Assembly: GCF_026020075.1 (NCBI RefSeq)
Contig: NZ_CP102772.1
Span: forward strand, 2,790,001 to 2,854,000
DNA: 64,000 nucleotides
From: Bosea sp. NBC_00550
GTDB lineage: Bacteria > Pseudomonadota > Alphaproteobacteria > Rhizobiales > Beijerinckiaceae
Reading direction: 5' to 3'
Shown here: piece after piece, positions 28,852 through 37,947 of the stretch
Layout of the letters: each line of letters opens with the position of its first letter
Numbering within the stretch: the first letter of the stretch is position 1
The notes under the pieces: model-generated
Databases searched by the model: none
Seen by the model: the letters and a program-made list of their open reading frames with translations, nothing else
What the model was told of the DNA's origin: nothing
Translations under genes and position numbers: made by a program

Positions 28852-29439
28852 ATGACGACGATGCCCGCCGATGCGCCTGTAACGCCCTCCCCCCGGAAAG
28901 CCGCCCTTCGCGCGGCCGCGCTCGACCGGCGGGACGCGCTCGAGATCGACGACCGGCTCGAATGGGATTCCGAAATCGCCGCGCGCGTCCTCGCGCTGCC
29001 CGTCTGGGAGAGCCGCGGCCCGGTTTCCGCCTATTGGCCAATGCGGTCCGAGGCCGATCCGCGCCCGATCCTCGAAGCGTTGCATGATCGCGGCCTGCCA
29101 CTCTGCCTGCCGGCCATCGTCGACAAGCACATGATCTTTCGCCGTTGGGCGCCCTATGAGCCGATCGTGCCCGGCGGTTTCGGCACGCTCGTTCCCGCTC
29201 CGGCCGAGCCCGAGGCGAAGCCCGCCATCCTGATCGTGCCGCTCGCCGCCTTCGACCGGCGCGGCTACCGCATCGGCTACGGCAAGGGCTATTACGATCG
29301 CGCCCTTGCGGAGCTTGGCCCCACCGTCAGCATCGGCATCGGCTATGGCGCGCAGGAGATCGAGGCCGTCCCCGACGAGCCTCACGACCGGCGCCTCGAC
29401 TGGATCGTGACCGAACGCGAAACCATTCGCTGCGGTTGA
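28852..29439 (+). CDS. fau: 5-formyltetrahydrofolate cyclo-ligase
   Basis: It converts 5-formyl-THF to 5,10-methenyl-THF with ATP, recovering a stored folate form. The 195-residue product has VSAYWPMRSEADPRPILEAL, LIVPLAAFDRRGYRIGYGKG and the glycine-rich YGKGYYDRAL loop that binds ATP and folate. I chose the ATG at 28852 because the longer frame runs back into the 6S RNA. Coupling to 6S RNA transcription is known in other bacteria and likely here. It complements Fhs in folate C1 metabolism. Confidence 0.95.
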   Translation: MTTMPADAPVTPSPRKAALRAAALDRRDALEIDDRLEWDSEIAARVLALPVWESRGPVSAYWPMRSEADPRPILEALHDRGLPLCLPAIVDKHMIFRRWAPYEPIVPGGFGTLVPAPAEPEAKPAILIVPLAAFDRRGYRIGYGKGYYDRALAELGPTVSIGIGYGAQEIEAVPDEPHDRRLDWIVTERETIRCG

Positions 29440-29487
29440 TTCCGCCGGGCTTTCGGGCCACGGAGTGGGACGGAACTGCCAATCCAC

Positions 29488-29608
29488 AGCCCTCATCCTG
29501 AGGAGCCGTTCGCAGGAACGGCGTCTCGAAGGATGTTCCAGGAGTCTCCGGTGCCTTCTGGAGCATCCTTAGAGACGCGGCCTGCGGCCGCTCCTCAGGA
29601 TGAGGGCT
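29488..29608. repeat. Palindromic intergenic repeat (ccctcatcctgagg type)
   Basis: The outer arms agccctcatcctgaggagc / gctcctcaggatgagggct are perfectly complementary; inner arms ggcgtctcgaaggatg / agagacgcggcc are weaker. It lies between fau and the ymdB-like gene, with a degraded relative at 1064. Confidence 0.9.
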
Positions 29609-29644
29609 TGTGTGGTGGGCGATCTCACGCGTTCGGAGCCCTCT

Positions 29645-30469
29645 ATGCGTCTGCTTTTCCTCGGTGACGTCGTCGGCCGCCCCGGCCGGATCGCAGTGCA
29701 GGAGCGCCTCCCCGCCCTGCGCGAGGCCTGGAAGCTCGACTGCGTCGTCATCAACGGCGAGAACTCCGCCGGCGGCTTTGGCATCACCGAGGCGATCTGC
29801 GACGAGATCCTGGCAGCCGGCGCCGATGTCGTCACCCTCGGCAACCATTCCTGGGATCAGCGCGAGGCCCTGGTCTTCATCACCAGGCAGGACAGGTTGA
29901 TCCGCCCGGCGAACTATCCGCCCGGCACGCCCGGCCGCGGCGCGACCGTTATCGAGGCCCGCAACGGCGCCCGCGTCCTCGTCGTCAACGTCATGGGCCG
30001 CCTCTTCATGGATCCGCTCGACGATCCCTTTGCCGCGGTCGAGCGCGAGCTCGCCGCCTGCCCGCTCGGCGAAGTCGCGGATGCCGTCATCGTCGACGTC
30101 CATGCCGAGGCGACCAGCGAAAAGCAGGCCATGGCCTATTTCCTCGATGGCCGGGCCAGCCTCGTGGTCGGCACGCATACCCATGCCCCGACATCCGACA
30201 CCCGCATCCTCCCGGCCGGCACCGCCTACCAGTCGGATGCCGGCATGTGCGGGGACTATGATTCCGTGCTCGGCATGCAGAAGGACGAGCCGGTGCGCCG
30301 CTTCCTGCAGAAGGTACCTGGCGCAAGGCTGGAGCCGGCAACCGGCGAAGGCACGCTGTCGGGCGTCGCCGTCGAGATCGACGATGCGACGGGGCTGGCG
30401 ACGGCGGTCTGGGCGGTGCGGGTCGGCCCGCATCTCAGCGAGGCCCTGCCCGGCTGGGCGCAAGCCTGA
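29645..30469 (+). CDS. TIGR00282 family metallophosphoesterase (YmdB-like)
   Basis: The 274-residue protein has the binuclear metal motifs LLFLGDVVGRPGR, VVINGENSAGG, VVTLGNHSWDQ and VGTHTHAPTSD. These define the YmdB/TIGR00282 group; Bacillus YmdB is a 2',3'-cyclic-nucleotide phosphodiesterase affecting biofilm and RNA levels. The C-terminal part has the expected AYQSDAGMCGDYDSVLGM. I chose the ATG at 29645 because it begins the first metal motif; the upstream extension is within a repeat. In Rhizobiales this gene normally lies between fau and yebC, as here. Confidence 0.92.
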   Translation: MRLLFLGDVVGRPGRIAVQERLPALREAWKLDCVVINGENSAGGFGITEAICDEILAAGADVVTLGNHSWDQREALVFITRQDRLIRPANYPPGTPGRGATVIEARNGARVLVVNVMGRLFMDPLDDPFAAVERELAACPLGEVADAVIVDVHAEATSEKQAMAYFLDGRASLVVGTHTHAPTSDTRILPAGTAYQSDAGMCGDYDSVLGMQKDEPVRRFLQKVPGARLEPATGEGTLSGVAVEIDDATGLATAVWAVRVGPHLSEALPGWAQA

Positions 30470-30519
30470 CGAGGTCGGCCGACGGCTCTGAAGCACGCCG
30501 GTTTGACACGGAACCACGC

Positions 30520-30661
30520 CGTCATTCCGGGCGGGCTGAAGGCCCGAGCCCGGAACCCATGAACACCAGCCCATCGAAAGACGCGATCCAACGAGGCTTC
30601 TCGTACGATCCAGTGTTCATGGGTTCCGGGCTCTTCGCTGACGCGAAGCCCCGGAATGACG
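30520..30661. repeat. Long palindromic repeat (cgtcattccggg type)
   Basis: The 142-nt palindrome is of the same family as 22671-22812, with outer arms cgtcattccgggc / ccccggaatgacg and inner arms gagcccggaacccatgaaca / tgttcatgggttccgggctc. The inner loop sequence differs while pairing is kept by compensatory changes. Confidence 0.9.
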
Positions 30662-30689
30662 TTGTGGTCCCAGTCAAGCCCGGCAGGCT

Positions 30690-32045
30690 CTAAACCGCGC
30701 GGTTCTGCCGGATCAGATCGTCGAAGGCGTGGTTCAGGCTCTCCGCCTGGCGGGACAGCGTTCCGGCCACGTCGAGCACGTCATGCACCGCCTTTCCGGC
30801 CTGCTGCGCGCTGTCGCTCAACTGCACGATGGTTTCGGCGTTCTCCTGCGTGCCCATCGCCGCCTGATCGGCGCTGCGGGCGATCTCCTGCGTCGCGGCG
30901 CGCTGCTCGTCGATGCTGGCCGCGACCGCACCCGCGATCCCGTTCACCTGGCTGGCGAAGGCGACGATGCTCTCGATCGCGGCGACCGCCTCGCGCGTCG
31001 CAGCCTGCATGGCCGGGACCTGGGCCGCGATCTCGTCAGTGGCCTTGGCGGTGCGCGCCGAAAGCTGCTTCACCTCGGTTGCGACGACGGCGAAGCCGCG
31101 GCCCGTCTCGCCGGCACGCGCCGCCTCGATCGTGGCGTTGAGCGCCAGCAGGTTGGTCTGGCTGGCGATCGTCTGGATCATCTCCACGACCGAACCGATC
31201 GTCTCCGCCGAATGTGCCAGGCTTTTGACGATGGCGTCGGTCTTCTGGGCCGCGGCATGGGCCTCATGCGCAATCGTCGATGCCCGCACGACCTCTGCCG
31301 CGACATGGTCGAGCGAAATCGACAATTCGTTCGTTGCAGTCGCGACATTGCTGACGTTGTCGGAGGCGCTCTCCGCCGCCCCAACGGCGCGCTCGGCCTG
31401 GGCGCTGGTTTCCCCCACCACGTTCTCGACCGATGCCGCGAGCCGCCCGACCTTGCCGGCGCTGGCGTTCACCGCGCTCACCACCTCCCGGACGGTGATC
31501 TCGAACGTCTCGATCTGTTGGCGCGTGCGGTCGCGGCTTTCCTGCTGAACGACGGCGTAGGTTTCCAGCAGCAATTCGAGATCGAGCTGCGTCGCCTTGG
31601 ACAACGCCGTTCGCATCGCGATGCGCCGGTCGAGCTTGCGCCTCTGCCAAAAGCTCGACAGCCCCATCATGCTCCGGCGGTCGAGCCCGAGTTCCACGAT
31701 GATGGCGTTCGAGACGATCGCGTGGCAGATCACCACGGCATAGATCGGCACGCCGCGATCGTGAAAGACGGTCGCCAGGCCGCGTGCCGACTCGGTGTAG
31801 CCCTCGCCCAGATTCCCCGACGCAAGCTTTATCCAGTGCGCGAGCCGCCGCTCATGCACGTCGGGCCTGCGCAGGGCCTGCGCGATCTCGGGCCAGGGCG
31901 CGAATTGCGCGTGCAGTTCCTCCAGCAGCTTCGGCAGCCGATCGCGCGCAAAGCCGGCCAGCGAACCGAGAAGTTCGATATCTTCGTTGAAGATCCGGAA
32001 CGCCTGGAAGCGGTGCTCCTGCGCGGCGATGGAGTTGGATGTCAC
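30690..32045 (-). CDS. Soluble globin-coupled methyl-accepting chemotaxis protein
   Basis: The 451-residue protein has no membrane helix. Residues about 10-155 resemble the protoglobin sensor of HemAT-type receptors: the HW at residues 70-71, then a helix with His95 in [16 protein letters not shown], which aligns with the proximal heme ligand. A linker follows, then a signalling domain with the hairpin tip [20 protein letters not shown] and [20 protein letters not shown]. Oxygen or heme-gas sensing is therefore likely, inferred not proven. The frame begins with GTG at 32045. It lies between the ymdB-like gene and yebC on the opposite strand, an insertion in an otherwise conserved gene order. 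Confidence 0.85.
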   Translation of the reverse strand: MTSNSIAAQEHRFQAFRIFNEDIELLGSLAGFARDRLPKLLEELHAQFAPWPEIAQALRRPDVHERRLAHWIKLASGNLGEGYTESARGLATVFHDRGVPIYAVVICHAIVSNAIIVELGLDRRSMMGLSSFWQRRKLDRRIAMRTALSKATQLDLELLLETYAVVQQESRDRTRQQIETFEITVREVVSAVNASAGKVGRLAASVENVVGETSAQAERAVGAAESASDNVSNVATATNELSISLDHVAAEVVRASTIAHEAHAAAQKTDAIVKSLAHSAETIGSVVEMIQTIASQTNLLALNATIEAARAGETGRGFAVVATEVKQLSARTAKATDEIAAQVPAMQAATREAVAAIESIVAFASQVNGIAGAVAASIDEQRAATQEIARSADQAAMGTQENAETIVQLSDSAQQAGKAVHDVLDVAGTLSRQAESLNHAFDDLIRQNRAV

Positions 32046-32283
32046 GACGTCACGGTGGCTGGAGAAGGCAGCGGCAGGAATTCACCGCGGGGCGCCGGCA
32101 TAATGCTCATCTATGGCAAAGAATGGCTTAACGGCGGCTTCGCCGCCGTTTCTCGGCCGGAAGCCCAGCGGACGCTTGCCTGCCACGGAAGCCCGCGCCT
32201 ATAAGGCCGTTCCATTCGCCTCCGGCCCGCGCCGGCGGGCGATGTTCCCATGGTTCCATCTTCTCAGAGGGCAAAGAGTCCCC

Positions 32284-33030
32284 ATGGCCGGCCATTCACA
32301 GTTCAAGAACATCATGCACCGCAAGGGCAAGCAGGACGCGGTGCGCTCCAAGCTGTTCTCGAAACTGGCCCGCGAAATAACCGTGGCCGCCAAGATGGGC
32401 ATGCCCGACATCAACATGAATCCGCGCCTGCGCATGGCCGTTCTCGCCGCCCGCGCCGAGAACATGCCGAAGGACAACATCCAGCGCGCCATCAACAAGG
32501 CGGCCGGCGGCGAAGGCGACAATTACGATGAGGTCCGCTACGAGGGCTATGGTCCCGGCGGCGCCGCCGTCATCGTCGAGGCGCTCACCGACAACCGCAA
32601 CCGCACCGCCTCGGCCGTCCGCTCCTACTTCACCAAGGCGGGCGGCGCGCTCGGCGAGAGCAACTCCGTCTCCTTCATGTTCAACCGCGTCGGCGAGATC
32701 ACCTATCCGCCGGAGGCCGGCGATGCCGACAAGATCATGGACGCCGCGATCGAGGCCGGCGCCGACGACGTGATCTCGGACGAGAACGGCCACACCATCC
32801 TCTGCGCCTTCGACAGCCTGAACGAGGTCTCCAAGGCCCTCGAAGCCGCGCTCGGCGCCCCGGCCTCGGCCAAGCCCGTCTGGCGGCCGACCACGACGGC
32901 CCCGCTCGACGAGGACAAGGCCGCCTCGATGATGCGGCTGATGGAAGCGCTCGACAATGACGACGACGTCCAGAACGTCTTCGCCAACTTCGAGATCGCC
33001 GACGACATCATGGCGAAGCTCAGCGCCTGA
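32284..33030 (+). CDS. yebC: YebC/PmpR family regulator
   Basis: The 248-residue product has the family start [20 protein letters not shown] and the internal [50 protein letters not shown] and [20 protein letters not shown] blocks. The family includes transcription regulators and, more recently described, factors that relieve ribosome stalling at polyproline. In Rhizobiales it directly precedes ruvC; here an IS110 element and a TauE gene separate them. The ATG at 32284 begins the conserved MAGHS. Confidence 0.97.
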   Translation: MAGHSQFKNIMHRKGKQDAVRSKLFSKLAREITVAAKMGMPDINMNPRLRMAVLAARAENMPKDNIQRAINKAAGGEGDNYDEVRYEGYGPGGAAVIVEALTDNRNRTASAVRSYFTKAGGALGESNSVSFMFNRVGEITYPPEAGDADKIMDAAIEAGADDVISDENGHTILCAFDSLNEVSKALEAALGAPASAKPVWRPTTTAPLDEDKAASMMRLMEALDNDDDVQNVFANFEIADDIMAKLSA

Positions 33031-33040
33031 TTTCAGCCTG

Positions 33041-33129
33041 CGTCATTCTCGGGCTTGACCCGAGAATCTCTTGCCAGACGAGGCTCCCGCACCTCCTCGT
33101 CATGAGATGCTCGGATCAAGCCCGAGCAT
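33041..33129. repeat. REP palindrome interrupted by the IS110 element
   Basis: It begins cgtcattctcgggcttgacc and runs to cccgagcat at 33129. Every other copy continues with gacg; here gacgg is found at 34310, immediately after the IS. Joining the two sides restores a complete repeat end. Confidence 0.88.
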
Positions 33130-33178
33130 TGTCTGTTTGTGATGGGGTATTGAGGTTTTGTTCCGCGTGAGCGGGATG

Positions 33179-33345
33179 TCTGGTCCGGCTGGCCGGCCGG
33201 ACCAGACCCGACTCGTCGACCGTCCCGAGCCAGGGCTTTCGCCCGTCGTCATCGAGGTTGCGGGTCGCTTCCTTGTCACGCTTGGTGAGTTGCCAGGGCC
33301 TCTTCGCATGAGCCGAACGCCCGCAGACAATCACAAGCCCTTCGA
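33179..33345 (+). ncRNA. Predicted bridge RNA of the IS110 element
   Basis: A 10-bp hairpin (33179-33188 with 33197-33206) precedes two nested loops. The target loop is closed by ACCCG/CGGGT (33206-33210, 33261-33265) and CTCG/CGAG (33212-33215, 33253-33256) and capped by GGGC-tttc-GCCC. Its 5' strand CCCGAGC (33224-33230) equals the left target and its 3' strand CGTCAT (33247-33252) is the complement of the right target ATGACG. The donor loop is closed by CTTG/CAAG (33281-33284, 33334-33337) and GGGC/GCCC. Its TGAGTTG (33286-33292) equals the element's right-hand end and CAGACAAT (33324-33331) is the complement of AT plus the element's left-hand end. Transcript ends are estimated. Confidence 0.85.
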
Positions 33346-33357
33346 GGATAGCTCCCG

Positions 33358-34308
33358 ATGCCGGTTTGCACCACGGTCCCTGAACCCTCCCGTTTCCTCG
33401 GCTGTGATGTCGGCAAGGCCGGGATCGTCGTCTTCGACAGCCGCGGCGACACCCTCGGCAGTCTCCCTAACGAGGCTTCGGCCCTGGCAGCCTTCGCAGC
33501 CGGGCTCGGCCCGGACTGCCTCGTCGTCTGCGAGGCGACGGGCGGCTATGAGGACGCCCTGCTGGCGGCGCTCGTCTCAGCCGGCTGCCCGGCCCATCGC
33601 GCCGATGCCCGCAAGGTCAAGGCCTTCATCCGCTCCTATGGGACGCTCGGGAAGAGCGATGCGCTCGATGCCAGGGCGCTTGCCCGCTACGGCGCCGAGC
33701 GCCACGCTCGGCTGATCCGCTGGCAGGCGCCCGCCCCGGCACGCGAGCGCCTCCAGGTCCTGGTGCGGACCAGAGCCGATCTCGTCGCCCAGAGAACGGC
33801 CTGCACCAACCGGCTCAACGCTCCCGGCATCGAACCGGTCAAAGCCCCGCTCCAGGCCCTGCACGACTGCCTCAAAGCCCAGATCGCCGCCCTGGCGCAA
33901 ACCATCGCCGAGACCCTGCGCACCATCGCCCGCACCGACAGAAGCGAGCAGGCCTTGCGCTCCATCCGCGGCATCGGAACGACCACCGCCGCCACCCTCA
34001 TCGCACTCATGCCCGAGCTCGGACGCATCAGCCGGCGCCAGGCCGCCGCACTCGCAGGCCTGGCTCCTCATCCAAACCAGAGCGGCAGTCGAGACGCCTA
34101 CCGCCCAACCAGAGGCGGCAGGGCCGAAATCAAGGCCGCCCTGTTCATGCCCGCAATGGCCGCCGCAAGGCACGACCCCGCCATGCGCGACGCCTACACA
34201 CGCCTCATCGCAAACGGAAAAAAGCCAATCGTCGCTCTCACCGCAATCATGCGACGCATCATCGTCATCGCAAATGCCCGCGTCAGAGACCAAAACAAAC
34301 TGAGTTGA
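33358..34308 (+). CDS. IS110-family transposase (DEDD recombinase)
   Basis: The intact 316-residue protein has the RuvC-like catalytic acidic residues Asp17 (LGCDVGKAG), Glu59 (VCEATGGYE), Asp101 and Asp104 (KSDALDARALA), and the C-terminal transposase domain with RSIRGIGTTTAATLIALMPE and the serine motif APHPNQSGSRD (Ser242). This DEDD-plus-Ser architecture is that of IS110/IS621 recombinases, which use a bridge RNA to choose target and donor. The ATG is preceded by a gaGGAtag ribosome site. The C-terminal stop lies 1 nt inside the element's right end, so the gene's last codons also form the left donor sequence. Confidence 0.96.
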   Translation: MPVCTTVPEPSRFLGCDVGKAGIVVFDSRGDTLGSLPNEASALAAFAAGLGPDCLVVCEATGGYEDALLAALVSAGCPAHRADARKVKAFIRSYGTLGKSDALDARALARYGAERHARLIRWQAPAPARERLQVLVRTRADLVAQRTACTNRLNAPGIEPVKAPLQALHDCLKAQIAALAQTIAETLRTIARTDRSEQALRSIRGIGTTTAATLIALMPELGRISRRQAAALAGLAPHPNQSGSRDAYRPTRGGRAEIKAALFMPAMAAARHDPAMRDAYTRLIANGKKPIVALTAIMRRIIVIANARVRDQNKLS

Positions 34309-34321
34309 TGACGGTCCTCGA

Positions 34322-35137
34322 CTACCGCCCGATCACCACGTCCCAGAGCGGCAGGCTGATCAGCGCGCTCAAGAAGATCACCAGATAGGCGCCGCGCCGG
34401 AAGTTCCGCTCAGAAGCGAGCCGGAAGCCGTGCGTGCCGGCCCAGAGCCCGACGCCGTAGACCGCGAAGAGCGGCACCGCCATCAGCAACGCGCCGCCGG
34501 TCAGGATGCCCTTCCACCACAGAACGGTGCCGCTGATCAGCGTCGAGACGCCGAAGAAGGTCTGCATGTTGGCCCGCGTCTTGTGCCGGTCGTTGCGCTG
34601 CGCACCGAGCCAGAACACCGCGAGCGGCATGCCGCCGATCGAGGCCATGCCGTTGAACAGCCCCGACAGCGCGCCGACACCGAGCGATAGCGGGATCGTC
34701 GGGCGCCCGTGATAGCGCCAGCCCGAGGCCATGAGGCCGACGGCGAGAAGCACCAGCAGGGCGAGGAGCCAGCGCATCGTCTCGCGGTCGAGCCAGATCA
34801 GCAGCCAGATCCCGGCCGGCAACGCCAATGTCGCCGTCAGCAGCAGCGGCAGAATCTCGCTCCACTCGGCATTCTTGGAACTGCGCGCCGCGATCGGCAG
34901 AGCGAAGGGCAGGTCGATGAACCAGATCAGCCCCAGCGCCGCCACCGGCCCGAGCACCATCGAGGCCAGCGGCATGAACACCATCGCGAAGCCGAAGCCG
35001 GTGAAGCCGCGCACCAGCCCGCCGAGCAGGGTAGCGGCCAGCAGGACGGCGATGCCGTCGGCCGTCAGGCCGGGCATGAAGGAGGCAAGGCTGAAAGGCA
35101 TGGCATCGGCGCGAGAGGATAATTCTCTGGCGAACAT
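34322..35137 (-). CDS. TauE/SafE family anion exporter
   Basis: The 271-residue integral membrane protein has about eight helices and the paired family motifs LGGLVRGFTGFGFAMVFMP and LGVGALSGLFNGMASIGGMP, an internal duplication typical of TauE/SafE (DUF81). These export sulfite, sulfoacetate or related anions; the substrate is not evident. Alternative starts are 35137 and 35101. It is convergent with the transposase gene and divergent from ruvC, so it interrupts the normal yebC-ruvC neighbourhood. Confidence 0.9.
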   Translation of the reverse strand: MFARELSSRADAMPFSLASFMPGLTADGIAVLLAATLLGGLVRGFTGFGFAMVFMPLASMVLGPVAALGLIWFIDLPFALPIAARSSKNAEWSEILPLLLTATLALPAGIWLLIWLDRETMRWLLALLVLLAVGLMASGWRYHGRPTIPLSLGVGALSGLFNGMASIGGMPLAVFWLGAQRNDRHKTRANMQTFFGVSTLISGTVLWWKGILTGGALLMAVPLFAVYGVGLWAGTHGFRLASERNFRRGAYLVIFLSALISLPLWDVVIGR

Positions 35138-35254
35138 GCCTGCCGGCCTCCGGCAAGAACAGCTTTCCTTTTTGATGGGATCGATGAGGAGAATTCATCT
35201 CCACTCAAGTTCCGCATGGGACAAGTCCGAAACACCCGCTAGTTTGGGCGTGTC

Positions 35255-35770
35255 ATGGCACCCGCGATTCGCATCCTCGGTCTCGATCCCGGCCTCCGGA
35301 AGACCGGCTGGGGCATCGTCGTCTCCGAGGGCAGCAAGCTCTCCTTCGTCGCCTGCGGCTGCATCGAGAGCGACGGCGATCTGTCCCTCGGCGAGCGCCT
35401 GCGGCAGCTGCATGAGGGCCTGCACCAGGTCATCGTCGCGCACAGTCCGCATGAGGCCGCGGTCGAGGAGACCTTCATCAATCGCGATCCGCAATCGGCG
35501 CTGAAGCTCGGCCAGGCCCGCGGCATCGCGCTGGTCGTGCCCGCGCTCGCGGGCCTCAGCGTCGCCGAATACGCCGCCAACCTCGTCAAGAAGACCGTGG
35601 TCGGCGTCGGCCACGCCGACAAGAAGCAGGTGCAGGCGATGATCCGCGTGCTGCTGCCCAAGGCCGAGACCAGATCCGCCGACGCGGCGGACGCGCTCGC
35701 GGTCGCGATCTGCCATGCCCAGCATCGCGGCATCAAAGCGCTCGTCGCGCAGATGCGCGCGGCGGGTTGA
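35255..35770 (+). CDS. ruvC: Holliday junction endonuclease RuvC
   Basis: It cuts Holliday junctions symmetrically. The 171-residue product has the acidic catalytic set: Asp in [15 protein letters not shown], Glu in [20 protein letters not shown], and the two Asp of [14 protein letters not shown]. The basic [17 protein letters not shown] segment contacts DNA. It starts the ruvC-ruvA-GNAT-ruvB-DUF3828 operon, with 25 nt to ruvA. Confidence 0.98.
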   Translation: MAPAIRILGLDPGLRKTGWGIVVSEGSKLSFVACGCIESDGDLSLGERLRQLHEGLHQVIVAHSPHEAAVEETFINRDPQSALKLGQARGIALVVPALAGLSVAEYAANLVKKTVVGVGHADKKQVQAMIRVLLPKAETRSADAADALAVAICHAQHRGIKALVAQMRAAG

Positions 35771-35795
35771 ACGTGACCGTTGGGGGACGGCAACC

Positions 35796-36413
35796 ATGAT
35801 CGGCAAGCTCAAGGGCCTGATCGATTCCTACGGCGAGGACCACGTCATCATCGACGTGCAGGGCGTCGGCTATGTCGTGCAGTGCTCGGCGCGCACGCTG
35901 CAGCGCCTGCCCAAGCCCGGCGAGGCGGCAGCGCTCTCGATCGAGACCCATGTCCGCGAGGATGCGATCCGCCTCTACGGCTTCATGTCCGATATCGAGC
36001 GCGACTGGTTCCGGCTGATGCAGGTGGTGCAGGGCGTCGGCGCCAAGGTCGCACTCGCCATCCTCTCGACGCTCGATCCAGGCAGCCTCGCCACCGCCAT
36101 CGCCACCAACGACAAGGCCGCGATCGCGCGCGCGCCCGGCGTCGGCCCCAAGCTCGCCCAGCGCCTCTGCGCCGAGCTCAAGGACAAGGCACCGGCCTTC
36201 GGCCATATCGACCCCGGCATCGTCCAGCTCTCCGGCGCGCTCGAAGACAGGAAGCTGCCGCAGCCGATCGCCGACGCGGTCTCGGCGCTCGCCAATCTCG
36301 GCTATCCTCAGGCACAGGCCATCGCGGCGGTCGCGGCTGCCGCCAAGGCGGCCGGCGACGGCGCGGGCACGGCCCAGCTCATCAAGCTGGGCCTGAAGGA
36401 ACTGGCGAAGTGA
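35796..36413 (+). CDS. ruvA: Holliday junction DNA helicase subunit RuvA
   Basis: This tetrameric junction-binding protein loads RuvB. The 205-residue product has an N-terminal OB fold ([20 protein letters not shown]), the helix-hairpin-helix motifs [19 protein letters not shown] and [19 protein letters not shown], and a C-terminal three-helix domain ([20 protein letters not shown]) that binds RuvB. The TGA stop overlaps the GTG start of the acetyltransferase gene by 4 nt, so translation is coupled. Confidence 0.98.
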   Translation: MIGKLKGLIDSYGEDHVIIDVQGVGYVVQCSARTLQRLPKPGEAAALSIETHVREDAIRLYGFMSDIERDWFRLMQVVQGVGAKVALAILSTLDPGSLATAIATNDKAAIARAPGVGPKLAQRLCAELKDKAPAFGHIDPGIVQLSGALEDRKLPQPIADAVSALANLGYPQAQAIAAVAAAAKAAGDGAGTAQLIKLGLKELAK

Positions 36414-36898
36414 GCGCGCCCGAAGAGCTGGACCTGCGCATCGTCACCGACAAGCGCGAGCTCCTGCGGATCATGCTGGCGAGCTGGGGCTCGCACAGCA
36501 TGATGATCGGCCTGCACGTCTACGACGTCGCCGAGATCGACGCGCTCGGCCTGTTCGAGCCTGACGGCACGACGGCCGCGCTGGCGAGCTGGACGGTCAG
36601 GGGCGACACCGCCTATCTCTGCGCGCTCCACTCGCTGAAAACCGGCGAAGGCGTGGCGATCCGCATGCTCGACGCCGTCATCTTCTCGGCGCGCAAGGCC
36701 GGCGCCAAGAGGCTCAAGGCGATGCTGACCAACGACAACATGCCAGGCATGACCTTCTATCAGCGCCGCGGCTTTCGCCTCTCGGGGCTTTATCTCGAAG
36801 CCATCGACGCCTATCGCTCGGTCGTGCCGACCATCATCAAGACGGGATACATGGACATTCCGATCCACGACGCCCTCGAACTGGAGATCGCGCTGTGA
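36410..36898 (+). CDS. GNAT-family N-acetyltransferase inserted in the ruv operon
   Basis: The 162-residue protein begins with GTG overlapping the ruvA stop, and ends overlapping the ruvB GTG start. The fold signs are a central strand [20 protein letters not shown], helix [20 protein letters not shown] and the late [20 protein letters not shown] block, typical of the acetyl-CoA-binding end of GNAT enzymes. The substrate is unknown. Translational coupling on both sides makes it an integral part of the operon. Confidence 0.82.
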   Translation: MSAPEELDLRIVTDKRELLRIMLASWGSHSMMIGLHVYDVAEIDALGLFEPDGTTAALASWTVRGDTAYLCALHSLKTGEGVAIRMLDAVIFSARKAGAKRLKAMLTNDNMPGMTFYQRRGFRLSGLYLEAIDAYRSVVPTIIKTGYMDIPIHDALELEIAL

Positions 36899-37947
36899 GC
36901 GAGCCGAAACGCTCCGGGCTGATGACGGCCGAACGCCGCGAGGACGACAGCGAAACCTCGCTGCGCCCGCTTTCGCTCGCCGATTTCACCGGCCAGGCCG
37001 CGGCGCGCGCGAATCTCCAGGTCTTCATCAACGCCGCCAAAAGCCGTGGCGACGCGCTCGACCATGTCCTATTCGTCGGCCCGCCTGGTCTCGGCAAGAC
37101 GACGCTGGCGCAGATCGTGGCGCGCGAGCTCGGCGTCAATTTCCGCTCGACCTCCGGGCCGGTGATCGCCAAGGCCGGCGATCTCGCCGCCCAGCTCACC
37201 AATCTGGAAGAGCGCGACGTGCTCTTCATCGACGAGATCCACCGGCTCAACCCGGCGGTCGAGGAAATCCTCTATCCGGCGATGGAGGACTACCAGCTCG
37301 ACCTCATCATCGGCGAAGGCCCGGCGGCGCGCTCGGTCAAGATCGACCTGCCGAAATTCACCCTCGTCGGCGCCACCACCCGCGCTGGCCTGCTGACGAC
37401 GCCGCTGCGCGACCGTTTCGGCATCCCTATCCGCCTGCAGTTCTACACGGTCGAGGAATTGCAGGGCATCGTCGCCCGCGGCGCCCGCGTATTGGGCGTG
37501 CCGATGTCCGACGATGGCGCCAACGAGATCGCCAAGCGTTCCCGGGGTACACCGCGCATCGCCGGCCGGCTGCTGCGCCGCGTGCGCGACTTCGCCATCG
37601 TCGACGGCGACCCGATCGTCACCCGAAAGGTCGCCGACAAGGCGCTCTCCCTGCTCGACGTCGATGCGATCGGCCTCGACCAGATGGACCGACGCTACCT
37701 CACCACGGTCGCGATCAATTTCGGCGGCGGCCCGGTCGGGATCGAGACCATCGCCGCCTCGCTCTCCGAGCCGCGCGACGCGATCGAGGAGATCATCGAG
37801 CCCTTCCTGCTCCAGCAGGGCTTCATCCAGCGCACCCCTCGCGGACGCCTGCTGACGCCGCACGCCTTCCGCCATCTCGGCATGCCCGAGCCGTCGCGCG
37901 AGACAGCGCAGTTCGGCCTGTTCGGGGACGAAGAGAGCGAGGCATGA
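36895..37947 (+). CDS. ruvB: Holliday junction DNA helicase subunit RuvB
   Basis: This AAA+ motor drives branch migration with RuvA. The 350-residue product has Walker [18 protein letters not shown], Walker [14 protein letters not shown], the sensor/arginine-finger region [20 protein letters not shown], and a C-terminal winged helix ending in [13 protein letters not shown]. The start is GTG, overlapping the GNAT stop (GTGA). The stop overlaps the start of the DUF3828-like gene. Confidence 0.98.
   Translation: MSEPKRSGLMTAERREDDSETSLRPLSLADFTGQAAARANLQVFINAAKSRGDALDHVLFVGPPGLGKTTLAQIVARELGVNFRSTSGPVIAKAGDLAAQLTNLEERDVLFIDEIHRLNPAVEEILYPAMEDYQLDLIIGEGPAARSVKIDLPKFTLVGATTRAGLLTTPLRDRFGIPIRLQFYTVEELQGIVARGARVLGVPMSDDGANEIAKRSRGTPRIAGRLLRRVRDFAIVDGDPIVTRKVADKALSLLDVDAIGLDQMDRRYLTTVAINFGGGPVGIETIAASLSEPRDAIEEIIEPFLLQQGFIQRTPRGRLLTPHAFRHLGMPEPSRETAQFGLFGDEESEA

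Larger units (their letters stand above)
33130..34309 (+). mobile_element. IS110-family insertion sequence, bridge-RNA type, 1180 bp
   Basis: The boundaries come from three independent facts. The flanking REP palindrome is cut after cccgagcat (33129) and resumes with gacgg at 34310. The dinucleotide AT occurs at both junctions (33128-33129 and 34308-34309), acting as the core. The guide sequences in the left-end non-coding region match exactly these junctions. The element holds a 228-nt non-coding left end and one intact transposase. As expected for the IS110 group there are no long terminal inverted repeats and no target duplication beyond the shared core. It sits between yebC and a tauE-like gene. 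Confidence 0.9.

Noticed and set aside
33158..33715. Plus-strand frame overlapping the IS110 left end and transposase start
   Set aside because: It runs through the predicted bridge RNA in a different frame from the transposase and has a low-complexity Ser/Arg/Ala composition.
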